Source of the DNA: JAICLL01 sp035252155
GTDB lineage: Bacteria; Planctomycetota; Planctomycetia; Pirellulales; JAICIG01
DNA length: 12,825 nt
Reading direction: 5' to 3'
NCBI GenBank assembly: GCA_035252155.1
Contig: DATFDL010000027.1
Coordinates: 1 to 12,825, forward strand
The position numbers were made by a program, and so were the translations under genes. Under the pieces are notes generated by a model that was not told the origin of the DNA, ran no database searches, and saw only the letters and a program-made list of their open reading frames with translations. Below are positions 1 to 6,214 of this stretch, piece by piece. The first letter of the stretch is position 1, and the number at the start of each line of letters is the position of its first letter.

Positions 1-64
1 CGGGGTGGGCCGGCCACAAGGGCCGGGGCTACCTGCGCGTGAATGACTTCACTACGATGAGCAC

Positions 65-1027
65 GTGGCAGACAACCCCGATTGGCGCCCGCTGTATCCC
101 TTCAACTCGCATTGGCTCGATCTGGCTGGGCTGCGCTACCATTTCCTCGACGAGGGACGGGGCGCGCCGCTGCTCTTGGTGCACGGCAACCCCACCTGGT
201 CGTTCTACTGGCGGGATTTGATCAAACCGCTGCGCGAGCAGTTCCGAGTGATCGTGCCCGACCATATCGGCTGCGGGCTGTCGGATAAGCCGCAACACTA
301 CGAGTATCGCCTGGCGCGGCACATTGAGAACCTGCGGCGGCTGATCGAGCGGCTCGATTTGCAAGATGTCACGCTGCTGGCCCATGACTGGGGCGGGGCG
401 ATCGGGCTGGGAGCGGCCGTGGCCGAGCCGGAGCGGTTTGGCCGGCTGGTGCTCTTCAACACGGCGGCGTTTCGGTCGCGGCGAATACCGTGGAGAATCC
501 GCCTTTGCCGTACGCCCGTGCTGGGCCGGCTGGCGGTACAGGGGCTCAATGCCTTCGCACGCGCGGCGTTGACGATGGCGGTGGCCAAGCCGCAACGAAT
601 GACGCCCGCCGTTCGGGCCGGATTATTGGCGCCGTATGACGCATGGTCGAACCGCGTGGCCATTCACCGCTTCGTTCTCGACATTCCCCTCTCGCCCGCA
701 CATCCCAGCTACGCTACCTTGGAAGGCATCGAGCGGGGCCTGCCGAAGCTAAGCGGTCGGCCGACCATGTTCATTTGGGGAATGCGCGACTGGTGTTTCA
801 CGCCGCATTTTCTGGAGCAGTTTCTGGAGTTTTTTCCGGCGGCCGAGGTGCATCGCTTCGACGACGCTTCGCACTACGTGGTCGAGGACGCGCATGAGCG
901 GATCGTGCCGCTGGTTTACGACTTCGTGGGGAGACATGGCGGCCACGAGCCAAAACAAAGAGTTCAGGGTTCAGGGTTCAGGGTTCAGGAAGAGAAACCA
1001 GGCGCGACCGGTCAGGGTTCACGCTAG
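65..1027 (+). CDS. OleB-like alpha/beta hydrolase (haloalkane dehalogenase family)
   Basis: A 320-residue alpha/beta-hydrolase. Visible motifs are the oxyanion segment HGNPTW (40-45), PDHIGCGLSDKP (65-76), the nucleophile motif HDWGG with Asp108 rather than Ser, LFNTAAF (130-136), a likely acid Asp242 in WGMRDW, and the base His270 in ASHYVVED. An Asp nucleophile with HDWGG is typical of haloalkane dehalogenases and of OleB, the beta-lactone decarboxylase of long-chain olefin synthesis. The APYD and DIPLSP stretches resemble OleB as I remember it. No oleA, oleC or oleD lies in the window, so the substrate is inferred. The GTG at 65 is the first usable start after an in-frame stop at 44-46; no clear Shine-Dalgarno is visible. 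The fold should end near residue 290. The last ~25 residues are encoded by a GTTCAGG repeat array and the sequence after it, so the native stop was probably displaced. Confidence 0.88.
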   Translation: MADNPDWRPLYPFNSHWLDLAGLRYHFLDEGRGAPLLLVHGNPTWSFYWRDLIKPLREQFRVIVPDHIGCGLSDKPQHYEYRLARHIENLRRLIERLDLQDVTLLAHDWGGAIGLGAAVAEPERFGRLVLFNTAAFRSRRIPWRIRLCRTPVLGRLAVQGLNAFARAALTMAVAKPQRMTPAVRAGLLAPYDAWSNRVAIHRFVLDIPLSPAHPSYATLEGIERGLPKLSGRPTMFIWGMRDWCFTPHFLEQFLEFFPAAEVHRFDDASHYVVEDAHERIVPLVYDFVGRHGGHEPKQRVQGSGFRVQEEKPGATGQGSR

Positions 1028-1089
1028 CCCTGATCTCTGGGATCCGGCCTCCCGACTGCTGCTGAACCCTGAACCCTGAACCCTGAACC
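962..1089. repeat. Inverted heptamer array, 4 x GTTCAGG facing 4 x CTGAACC
   Basis: Four exact GTTCAGG units (962-989) face four CTGAACC units (1062-1089). The arms pair perfectly over 27 bp (962-988 with 1062-1088) around a 73-nt loop. The loop holds a smaller hairpin, TCAGGG (1012-1017) with CCCTGA (1028-1033), whose 10-nt loop contains the hydrolase stop codon TAG (1025-1027). The array codes for the hydrolase C-terminal tail and ends 11 nt before the ATG of the next gene. It may act as a dispersed repeat, a transcription attenuator or a bidirectional terminator; there is no T-tract. Function is inferred. Confidence 0.9.
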
Positions 1090-1100
1090 CTTTGACGCCG

Positions 1101-1961
1101 ATGTCCGCCCTATCTCTTGGTCAACTTGCCGGCCTGGCATGCCTGTGGGAAGCCACAGCCAGCAAGCCGGGCAACGTGCATCGCGCGGCCGATTTTGAAG
1201 ACGTCACGTTTGTCGATTTCGCTGTCAGCGCGCTGGCGATCCAGCCCGTCTTCGATCGTGCCGCCCCCGGCGCACGACTTGGGGAGATTGTTCTCGACGC
1301 GATCTCGGCGACGCGACAGGCAGTCGGCACTAATACGAACCTGGGCACGGTGCTATTGCTGGCGCCGTTGGCGATCGCCGATGAGCCAATTGCCGCGGGA
1401 GTTGCGCGCGTTGTGCACAGCCTCGACCAGCATGATGCCACGCTCGTGTACGATGCCATTCGCCTGGCCCAGCCGGGCGGAATGGGCCACGTCGAAAAAG
1501 CCGACGTGAGCGGGCCGCCGCCCGACGATTTGCTGGCCGCCATGCGCCTGGCCGCCGATCGCGACCTGGTCGCGCGTCAATACGTCAACAACTTTGCCGA
1601 AGTGCTGGAAGTGGTCGTTCCGGCAATCGGCGACGCGCTGGGCCAAGCCTGGCCGCTGGGTGAAGCGATCGTGCATGCCCAGTTGCGCCTGATGAGCCAA
1701 TTTCCTGATAGTTTGATTGCGCGCAAATGCGGCCCGGCGGTGGCGCGGCAATCGGCCGCGATGGCTGCCGCGGCCTTGGCGGCCGGGCGGCCGGGCGACG
1801 AAGCCTATCACCGCACCCTGGCCGATTTCGATTTCTGGCTGCGGGCCGACGGCCACCGCCGCAACCCCGGCACCACCGCCGACCTGATCGCCGCCGGTTT
1901 GTTCACCGCCCTGCGTCAGGGCATAATCAAGCTGCCTGTGCGGTTCTATGCGACCACGTAG
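1101..1961 (+). CDS. Triphosphoribosyl-dephospho-CoA synthase family protein (CitG/MdcB-like)
   Basis: A 286-residue protein with the motif series of the CitG family: EATASKPGNVHR (17-28), GTNTNLGTVLLLAPL (76-90), GHVEKADV (129-136), DSLIARKCG (203-211) and NPGTTADLIAAGLF (255-268). CitG and MdcB make the prosthetic-group precursor of citrate lyase or malonate decarboxylase from ATP and dephospho-CoA. The NTNLG form resembles the archaeal and planctomycete branch, whose substrate is not settled. No citrate lyase or malonate decarboxylase subunits are in the window, so that role is unproven. I chose the ATG at 1101; a TTG at 1092 is in frame and would add three residues. No Shine-Dalgarno is visible because the repeat array ends at 1089. 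The TAG stop lies inside the next inverted repeat. Confidence 0.87.
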   Translation: MSALSLGQLAGLACLWEATASKPGNVHRAADFEDVTFVDFAVSALAIQPVFDRAAPGARLGEIVLDAISATRQAVGTNTNLGTVLLLAPLAIADEPIAAGVARVVHSLDQHDATLVYDAIRLAQPGGMGHVEKADVSGPPPDDLLAAMRLAADRDLVARQYVNNFAEVLEVVVPAIGDALGQAWPLGEAIVHAQLRLMSQFPDSLIARKCGPAVARQSAAMAAAALAAGRPGDEAYHRTLADFDFWLRADGHRRNPGTTADLIAAGLFTALRQGIIKLPVRFYATT

Positions 1962-2017
1962 AACGGAATTCATTCCGTTCCGATCGACGAGAGAAAACGG
2001 AATGAATTCCGTTCTAC
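1958..2017. repeat. 22-bp perfect inverted repeat with nested palindromes
   Basis: The arms 1958-1979 and 1996-2017 are exact reverse complements separated by a 16-nt loop. Each arm is itself nearly palindromic, with AACGGAAT and ATTCCGTT around a 2-nt centre. The repeat could therefore fold as one long hairpin or as two small ones. It supplies the stop codon of the CitG-like gene (1959-1961) and ends 7 nt before the next ATG. No T-tract follows, so a classic intrinsic terminator is not supported. It looks like a dispersed palindromic element. Confidence 0.9.
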
Positions 2018-2023
2018 AAAGAA

Positions 2024-3193
2024 ATGCCTTGCAAAACCTGGACATTGATCGATACGGCTCGCGATCTTTTCGTGGACGAGCTTGCGCTCGGTCCGGCAGA
2101 CGTCGGTCAAAGCAGCGGCAGTTTTTCGCTGCGGAAGCGCGTCTTGCGGGGCGGCCTGCGAGACGGCATCAACGTGGTCGAGATCGACAACGGCCGGCTG
2201 CGGGCCACCGTGCTGTGCGACCGCGGCATGGGCCTCTGGCGCGTCTGGCATGGCGATCTGGAAATCGGCTGGCCGTCGCCGGTGCAGGGACCAGTGCATC
2301 CCAAGTTCGTGCCGCAGGACGAAGCGAGCGGCATCGGCTGGCTCAACGGTTTCGACGAATTGCTCTGCCGGTGCGGGCTGGAGTCGAACGGTCCGCCCGA
2401 ATGGTCGCCAGACGGCAAGCTCAAACACACGCTGCACGGGCGTATCGCCAATCGACCGGCGCACCGGGTCGAGGCCACGATCGACGGCGAGCGGGGCGAG
2501 CTGTGCGTCTGCGGCGAAGTTGACGAGGCGCGGCTGTTTGGCAACAAGCTGCGGCTGGGCTCGACCGTGCGGACCGAGTTCGGCTCGTCGAAGCTGACGA
2601 TCGTCGACGAGATCAGCAATCCCTGGTCGCAGCCCGCCGAGCTTGAGCTGCTCTATCACATCAACATCGGCCCGCCGCTGGCCGCGCCCGGCTCGCGATT
2701 CGACGCCCCCATCGCGGTCGCCGCTCCGCGCGACGCCGCGGCCATCGCGGCCGTCGATGCCTGGCACGACTATCCCGCCGCGCGACCGGGCACGACCGAA
2801 ACGGTGCTCTATATGCAATTGGCCGCCGACGCGGCGGGCGACACCAGCGTTCTGCTCGCCGAGCCGGAAGGCAAGCATGGGCTGAGCCTAGCCTTCAATC
2901 AACGGCAGTTTCCGTACTTCGCACTCTGGAAAAACCCGATCGCCTTGAGCGATGGTTACTGCACCGGGCTGGAGCCGTGCATCAACTTTCCGAACGTGAA
3001 ATCGTTCGAGCAGGCCCAGGGCCGCGTGGCGATCGTCGCTCCCGGCGAAACGCGACGATTCCAGATTGAAATGGAAGTGCATTCCGATACCGAGAGCATG
3101 GAGCGCGTTCGGCAGCGCATCGCGCAAATCCAAGCCGGCGTCGAGCCGAAGTGGTTCAAGCAACCGCGCCCCGGCTGGTCACCTATCGTGTAA
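2024..3193 (+). CDS. DUF4432 family protein (aldose 1-epimerase-like fold)
   Basis: A 389-residue cytoplasmic protein with no signal peptide. It matches the DUF4432 / galactose-mutarotase-like pattern: CDRGMGLW (65-72), WLNGFDELLCRCGL (106-119), LHGRIAN (137-143), LLYHINIGPPL (209-219) and GLEPCINFPN (315-324). In mutarotase-like folds, two His (here probably His138 and His212) and a Glu (probably Glu317) line the sugar site. That suggests a carbohydrate epimerase or binding role; the actual sugar is unknown. The ATG at 2024 lies 7 nt after the inverted repeat and has no Shine-Dalgarno. It runs in the same direction as the upstream CitG-like gene, 62 bp apart, so co-transcription is possible unless the repeat blocks it. 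Confidence 0.88.
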   Translation: MPCKTWTLIDTARDLFVDELALGPADVGQSSGSFSLRKRVLRGGLRDGINVVEIDNGRLRATVLCDRGMGLWRVWHGDLEIGWPSPVQGPVHPKFVPQDEASGIGWLNGFDELLCRCGLESNGPPEWSPDGKLKHTLHGRIANRPAHRVEATIDGERGELCVCGEVDEARLFGNKLRLGSTVRTEFGSSKLTIVDEISNPWSQPAELELLYHINIGPPLAAPGSRFDAPIAVAAPRDAAAIAAVDAWHDYPAARPGTTETVLYMQLAADAAGDTSVLLAEPEGKHGLSLAFNQRQFPYFALWKNPIALSDGYCTGLEPCINFPNVKSFEQAQGRVAIVAPGETRRFQIEMEVHSDTESMERVRQRIAQIQAGVEPKWFKQPRPGWSPIV

Positions 3194-3283
3194 CCTGGTG
3201 GCTGGGGCAGAGCCTTGGCGATGCCCCGGCAAAAACCGCTCGCGGAAGGCGAATGAATGACGGCCCGCCCGGGCACTCAGTAG

Positions 3284-3303
3284 CAGAATTCGTGAGAATT
3301 CTG
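3284..3303. repeat. Short perfect hairpin in intergenic region 3194-3397
   Basis: CAGAATTC (3284-3291) and GAATTCTG (3296-3303) form an 8-bp stem with a GTGA loop. It sits about 90 bp after the DUF4432 stop. There is no T-run, so terminator activity is uncertain. Apart from this hairpin and the AAAATCN array, I see no gene in 3194-3397. Confidence 0.5.
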
Positions 3304-3358
3304 GCGATATCCGCAAATCGGCCTGACTTCTCACGAAGCCAGCTACGGCCCGGCGGAA

Positions 3359-3393
3359 AAAATCGAAAATCCAAAATCTAAAACCCAAAATTC
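3359..3393 (+). repeat. Tandem heptamer array AAAATCN x5 (imperfect)
   Basis: Five consecutive 7-nt units: AAAATCG, AAAATCC, AAAATCT, AAAACCC and AAAATTC. The A-rich tract contrasts with the GC-rich surroundings and ends 4 nt before the ATG of the metallophosphoesterase gene, occupying the place of a ribosome-binding site. Short heptamer tandem repeats (STRRs) are known from cyanobacteria. A similar origin here is inference. Confidence 0.8.
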
Positions 3394-3397
3394 CCAC

Positions 3398-4087
3398 ATG
3401 CGTTTACTCGCTCTCGGCGACATTCACGGCTGTTACGACGCGCTCGCGGCGCTCGAAGCGGCCGTCGCGCCGACCGACGACGATCTGATGGTCGCCGTGG
3501 GCGATTATGTCGACCGCGGACCAAACTCGGCTGCCGTCCTCGATTGGGCGATCGAGCGCCATGCCGCCGGCCGCTTGGTCGCCCTGCGGGGCAATCATGA
3601 GCGGATGATGCTCGACGCCCGGCACGATCTTCGCGCGCGGCATGCCTGGCTGCTCTATGGCGGCGAGGCCGCGCTCGCCTCGTATTCGGACGACGGCAGA
3701 CCAGCGGCACTGACCGCCATTCCCGGCCGGCACTGGCGGTTTCTCGAACAAGACTGTCTGAATTGGTTTGAGACCGACACGCACTTTTTCGTGCACGCCA
3801 ACGTGCTGCCGAACATTCCGCTCGACGAGCAGCCCGAAGCCGTCTTGCTCTGGCAGCGGTTCTACGATGTGCAGCCGCACGACGGAGGCAAGACGATGAT
3901 TTGCGGCCACACGCCACAAGAGTCGGGCCGCCCGACCAACTTGGGGTACGCCGTCTGCATCGACACCTGGGTCTACAACTCGGGCTGGCTCACTTGCTTG
4001 GACGTGGCGAGCGGAGAGTATTGGCAAGCCAACCAGCAGGGCGAGGTGCGCTGCGGCAACCTGGAAGAACCGGAGGCGGGCCGATGA
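3398..4087 (+). CDS. Metallophosphoesterase (PPP-type serine/threonine or Ap4A phosphatase family)
   Basis: A 229-residue protein with the full PPP metallophosphatase signature: GDIHG (7-11), GDYVDRGP (35-42), RGNHE (64-68), His133 in VHAN, and GHTPQ (170-174). The expected metal ligands are Asp8, His10, Asp36, Asn66, His133 and His171. Bacterial members hydrolyse phosphoprotein Ser/Thr/Tyr phosphates or diadenosine tetraphosphate; the sequence alone does not decide. CIDTW (188-192) fits the bacterial PrpA/ApaH-like group. The ATG at 3398 directly follows the AAAATCN array. The stop TGA overlaps the ATG of the next gene (ATGA), so the two are probably translated in a coupled way. Confidence 0.92.
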   Translation: MRLLALGDIHGCYDALAALEAAVAPTDDDLMVAVGDYVDRGPNSAAVLDWAIERHAAGRLVALRGNHERMMLDARHDLRARHAWLLYGGEAALASYSDDGRPAALTAIPGRHWRFLEQDCLNWFETDTHFFVHANVLPNIPLDEQPEAVLLWQRFYDVQPHDGGKTMICGHTPQESGRPTNLGYAVCIDTWVYNSGWLTCLDVASGEYWQANQQGEVRCGNLEEPEAGR

Positions 4088-4941
4088 TCATCGACCGGCT
4101 GCTGGGCGACGTTCCGCTGCGCGATTTTATCGACCACTTTTTCTTGCGGCAGCCGTTTTCCCGGCCGCAAGCGGCGGCGGAGTATCTCTCGCTGGGCGAT
4201 TGGAGCGTGCTCGAAGCCATCTTGTCGCAGCCCGACGCCGACGTGCTGGTGGTGAAGCAGGGCGAGCGGTGGGAGGGCGATCGATTGCCCACATTCGCCG
4301 AGGCGCGCGAACTGCACGCCGACGGCTATACCGTCTTGGCCCGGCACGCCGAGCGCTGTCATCCGGGCATCGCCGAGCTGGCCGCCGGCTTCGCGGCCGA
4401 CTTTGCCGCTCCGATCGACGTTCATCTCTATTACACGCCCGGCGGCAGCCACGGCTTCGGCTGGCATTACGACGCCGAAGACGTCTTCATCTTGCAGACG
4501 GCGGGCAGCAAGGAATACTCACTGCGCAAGAACACCGTGAATCCCTGGCCGCTGGTCGAGACCTTGCCGCACGACATGCGCTACCCCCGCGAGATCATGC
4601 CGCTGAGCAAATGCCGCCTGGCGGCCGGCGACTGGCTTTATATTCCGCACGGCTGGTGGCACCGGGCCGAGGCCGACGCCGACTCGATATCGCTGGCGGT
4701 GGGCGTGCTCAGTCCGGCGGCGATCGACGTCTACGATTTTTTGCGAGAGCGGCTCTTGTCATCGCTGCGTTGGCGCCAGCGCTTGCCGGTGGCCGGCCAA
4801 GCGTCCGCATCGGCCGCCGCCGAATTGACCGCGCGAATGCACGAAATGTTTACCGAGCTTGGCGCCGACCTGGCCAAGCTGTTTCGCGACGAAGCGCTGG
4901 CCCGCGACTACGTCTCCTGGCGAGGTTCGCTCCACCGCTGA
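4084..4941 (+). CDS. JmjC/cupin_4 domain 2-oxoglutarate-dependent oxygenase (ribosomal oxygenase-like)
   Basis: A 285-residue protein of the cupin_4/JmjC type. The Fe(II) facial triad is visible as His128 and Asp130 in GFGWHYDAEDVFILQ and His193 in IPHGWWH. GSKEY (141-145) follows the first two ligands as in bacterial ribosomal oxygenases. The family includes YcfD/RoxA, which hydroxylates an Arg of ribosomal protein L16; the target here is not known. The C-terminal half (210-285) is helical and may be the dimerisation and winged-helix region. I chose the ATG at 4084 because it overlaps the upstream stop as ATGA and matches where the domain begins. The frame is open further upstream, but that stretch is antisense to no known domain. 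Together with the phosphatase it forms a clear two-gene operon. Confidence 0.9.
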   Translation: MIIDRLLGDVPLRDFIDHFFLRQPFSRPQAAAEYLSLGDWSVLEAILSQPDADVLVVKQGERWEGDRLPTFAEARELHADGYTVLARHAERCHPGIAELAAGFAADFAAPIDVHLYYTPGGSHGFGWHYDAEDVFILQTAGSKEYSLRKNTVNPWPLVETLPHDMRYPREIMPLSKCRLAAGDWLYIPHGWWHRAEADADSISLAVGVLSPAAIDVYDFLRERLLSSLRWRQRLPVAGQASASAAAELTARMHEMFTELGADLAKLFRDEALARDYVSWRGSLHR

Positions 4942-5028
4942 CGCGCCTGCGCGAGGCGAATAAGCAAATCGCGCACCGCGACGTACCCACCAGCCGCCGC
5001 CGCGCCAACCGACAGAGGGAGAGAGGAC

Positions 5029-5092
5029 AACCACGAATCACACGAATGACACGAATAAGAAAAGATTCGTGTCGTTCGTGTCACTCGTGGTT
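5029..5092. repeat. Imperfect hairpin with 9-nt period (CACGAATGA)
   Basis: The left arm 5029-5056 carries CACGAAT three times at a 9-nt spacing. The right arm 5065-5092 is its reverse complement at 25 of 28 positions. The loop is 8 nt (5057-5064). It sits 87 bp after the cupin gene stop, in the 290-bp gap 4942-5231. T-rich sequence follows at 5095-5115 but not immediately, so it may work as a weak terminator, or it may simply be a dispersed repeat. The rest of the gap holds no gene that I can support. Confidence 0.85.
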
Positions 5093-5231
5093 AGCTTTCT
5101 TCGTTCATTTTTCTTGCCCTCCGCGTCACCCTTGTCTCGGCCCGCTGCGGAGACCTACGGTCAATTGCTTGCGATGTTGATCAATGGCAAAATAGGACAC
5201 ATGGAATCATTTTGACTTTCTGAGTGCAGGT

Positions 5232-6083
5232 ATGAAACTCTTAGCCGTGCTACTTCTATGCGCCATCACCGCCGTCAGCCCCGTTGCAGCCGACGAGTCC
5301 GCCGCCGAAGTTTTTGGCGTCATGTATTGGACGCACCGCGACGAAGGCGTCTACCGCGCCGCCCGAGATGGCAGCGAAATCAAGCTGCTGGCGGCCATCA
5401 AGAACGCCGACGGCATCGCCCTCGACCACAAAACGCAGAAACTTTACTTTACGGTCTCGGGATATCCCGGTCCCAACGCCGACAAGCTCTACCGGGTGGA
5501 TCTCGATGGCAGCGGCTTGGAAGAATTCGTCGCCGGGTTGAATTTTACGGGCGACCTGGTGCTCGATGAAGAATCACAAAAGCTCTACCTGACCGGCGTT
5601 GGCGATGGAAAGATTCTTGAGATCAACATCGCCGACAAACAACAACGCGACATTCTGACCGGCTTGGTCGGCCCCGACGAGCTGGCCCTCGATCCGGCCA
5701 ACCGCCAGATCTATTTCACCAGCAGCGGCCAGCATAAGATCGAACGCATCGGGTTGGATGGCAGCGGTCGACGTGAGATCGTGGGCGGCCTGGGAACGCC
5801 TTTTGGATTGGCGCTCGACGTCGATCAGAATGAGCTGTATTTTCTCGAGGCGCAGGGCAAGCTGCGGCGGGTCAAGCTCGATGGCTCGAATCTTACGACG
5901 CTGGCCGAGGGCCTAAGTCAACCTGACGGTCTGGCGTTCGATCAGGATAACCGCAAGCTCTACTGGACCGAGAAAGGTAAGCTCTGCCAGGCCAACGCCG
6001 ACGGCACGCAAATCGAGACGCTCATCAGTGGCAAGACGGGTCAATATGCTTCGCTCTTGATTCTTCCGCCGAAAGAGCCCTGA
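5232..6083 (+). CDS. Secreted YWTD-like six-bladed beta-propeller protein
   Basis: A 283-residue protein with an N-terminal signal peptide: Lys2, a hydrophobic core 3-16, and a likely cleavage after VAA (18-20). The remainder is built of about six repeats of ~40-45 residues, each with an LYFT/LYWT-like strand and an LDGS(G/N) turn. Examples are YWT at 32-34, LYFT 71-74, LDGSG 91-95, LYLT 118-121, IYFT 160-163, LDGSG 175-179, LYFL 202-205, LDGSN 216-220 and LYWT 243-246. These are the hallmarks of LDL-receptor class B (YWTD) propellers, which in bacteria act as extracellular or periplasmic binding or scaffold modules. No catalytic motif is evident. The ATG at 5232 fits the signal peptide; only a weak GCAGG lies in front. 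Confidence 0.88.
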   Translation: MKLLAVLLLCAITAVSPVAADESAAEVFGVMYWTHRDEGVYRAARDGSEIKLLAAIKNADGIALDHKTQKLYFTVSGYPGPNADKLYRVDLDGSGLEEFVAGLNFTGDLVLDEESQKLYLTGVGDGKILEINIADKQQRDILTGLVGPDELALDPANRQIYFTSSGQHKIERIGLDGSGRREIVGGLGTPFGLALDVDQNELYFLEAQGKLRRVKLDGSNLTTLAEGLSQPDGLAFDQDNRKLYWTEKGKLCQANADGTQIETLISGKTGQYASLLILPPKEP

Positions 6084-6098
6084 AAGCAACCAATTTTC

Positions 6099-6127
6099 TT
6101 GACTCGCCCGAGCCGACTTTCTTAAAT
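6099..6127 (+). promoter_or_regulatory. Candidate sigma70-type promoter for the LEPR-XLL/FN3 gene
   Basis: TTGACT (6099-6104) and TTAAAT (6122-6127) are separated by exactly 17 nt. They lie just after the propeller gene stop and ~90 nt before the chosen GTG. The leader would contain a 7-bp hairpin, CACGCCG (6151-6157) with CGGCGTG (6169-6175). Support is sequence match only (5/6 and 4/6 to consensus). Confidence 0.35.
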
Positions 6128-6200
6128 GTGAAGTGTTAGCCACGGGGCGACACGCCGTTGCGGAACTGCGGCGTGGCACGTGCTGTCATTTTTCCAAGAC

Positions 6201-6209
6201 GGAGAGGAG
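6201..6209 (+). promoter_or_regulatory. Shine-Dalgarno-like GGAGAGGAG deciding the GTG start at 6215
   Basis: This purine run is the clearest ribosome-binding site in the window and lies 5 nt before GTG 6215. It favours that start over the in-frame TTG at 6158 and overlaps the in-frame GTG at 6209. Confidence 0.6.
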
Positions 6210-6214
6210 TGCCT

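Noticed and set aside
10..26. Hairpin CCGGCC/GGCCGG at the window start, possibly the end of an upstream gene
   Set aside because: Short stem, no T-tract, and no identifiable upstream coding end.
962..1089. The GTTCAGG array as a CRISPR
   Set aside because: The units are 7 nt, contiguous and without spacers.
1353..2045. A 230-residue - strand ORF opposite the CitG-like gene
   Set aside because: Antisense shadow in GC-rich DNA; the + strand frame has conserved motifs.
3151..3381. A + strand ORF spanning the DUF4432 3' end and the intergenic region
   Set aside because: No family resemblance; it overlaps the real gene and repeat sequence.
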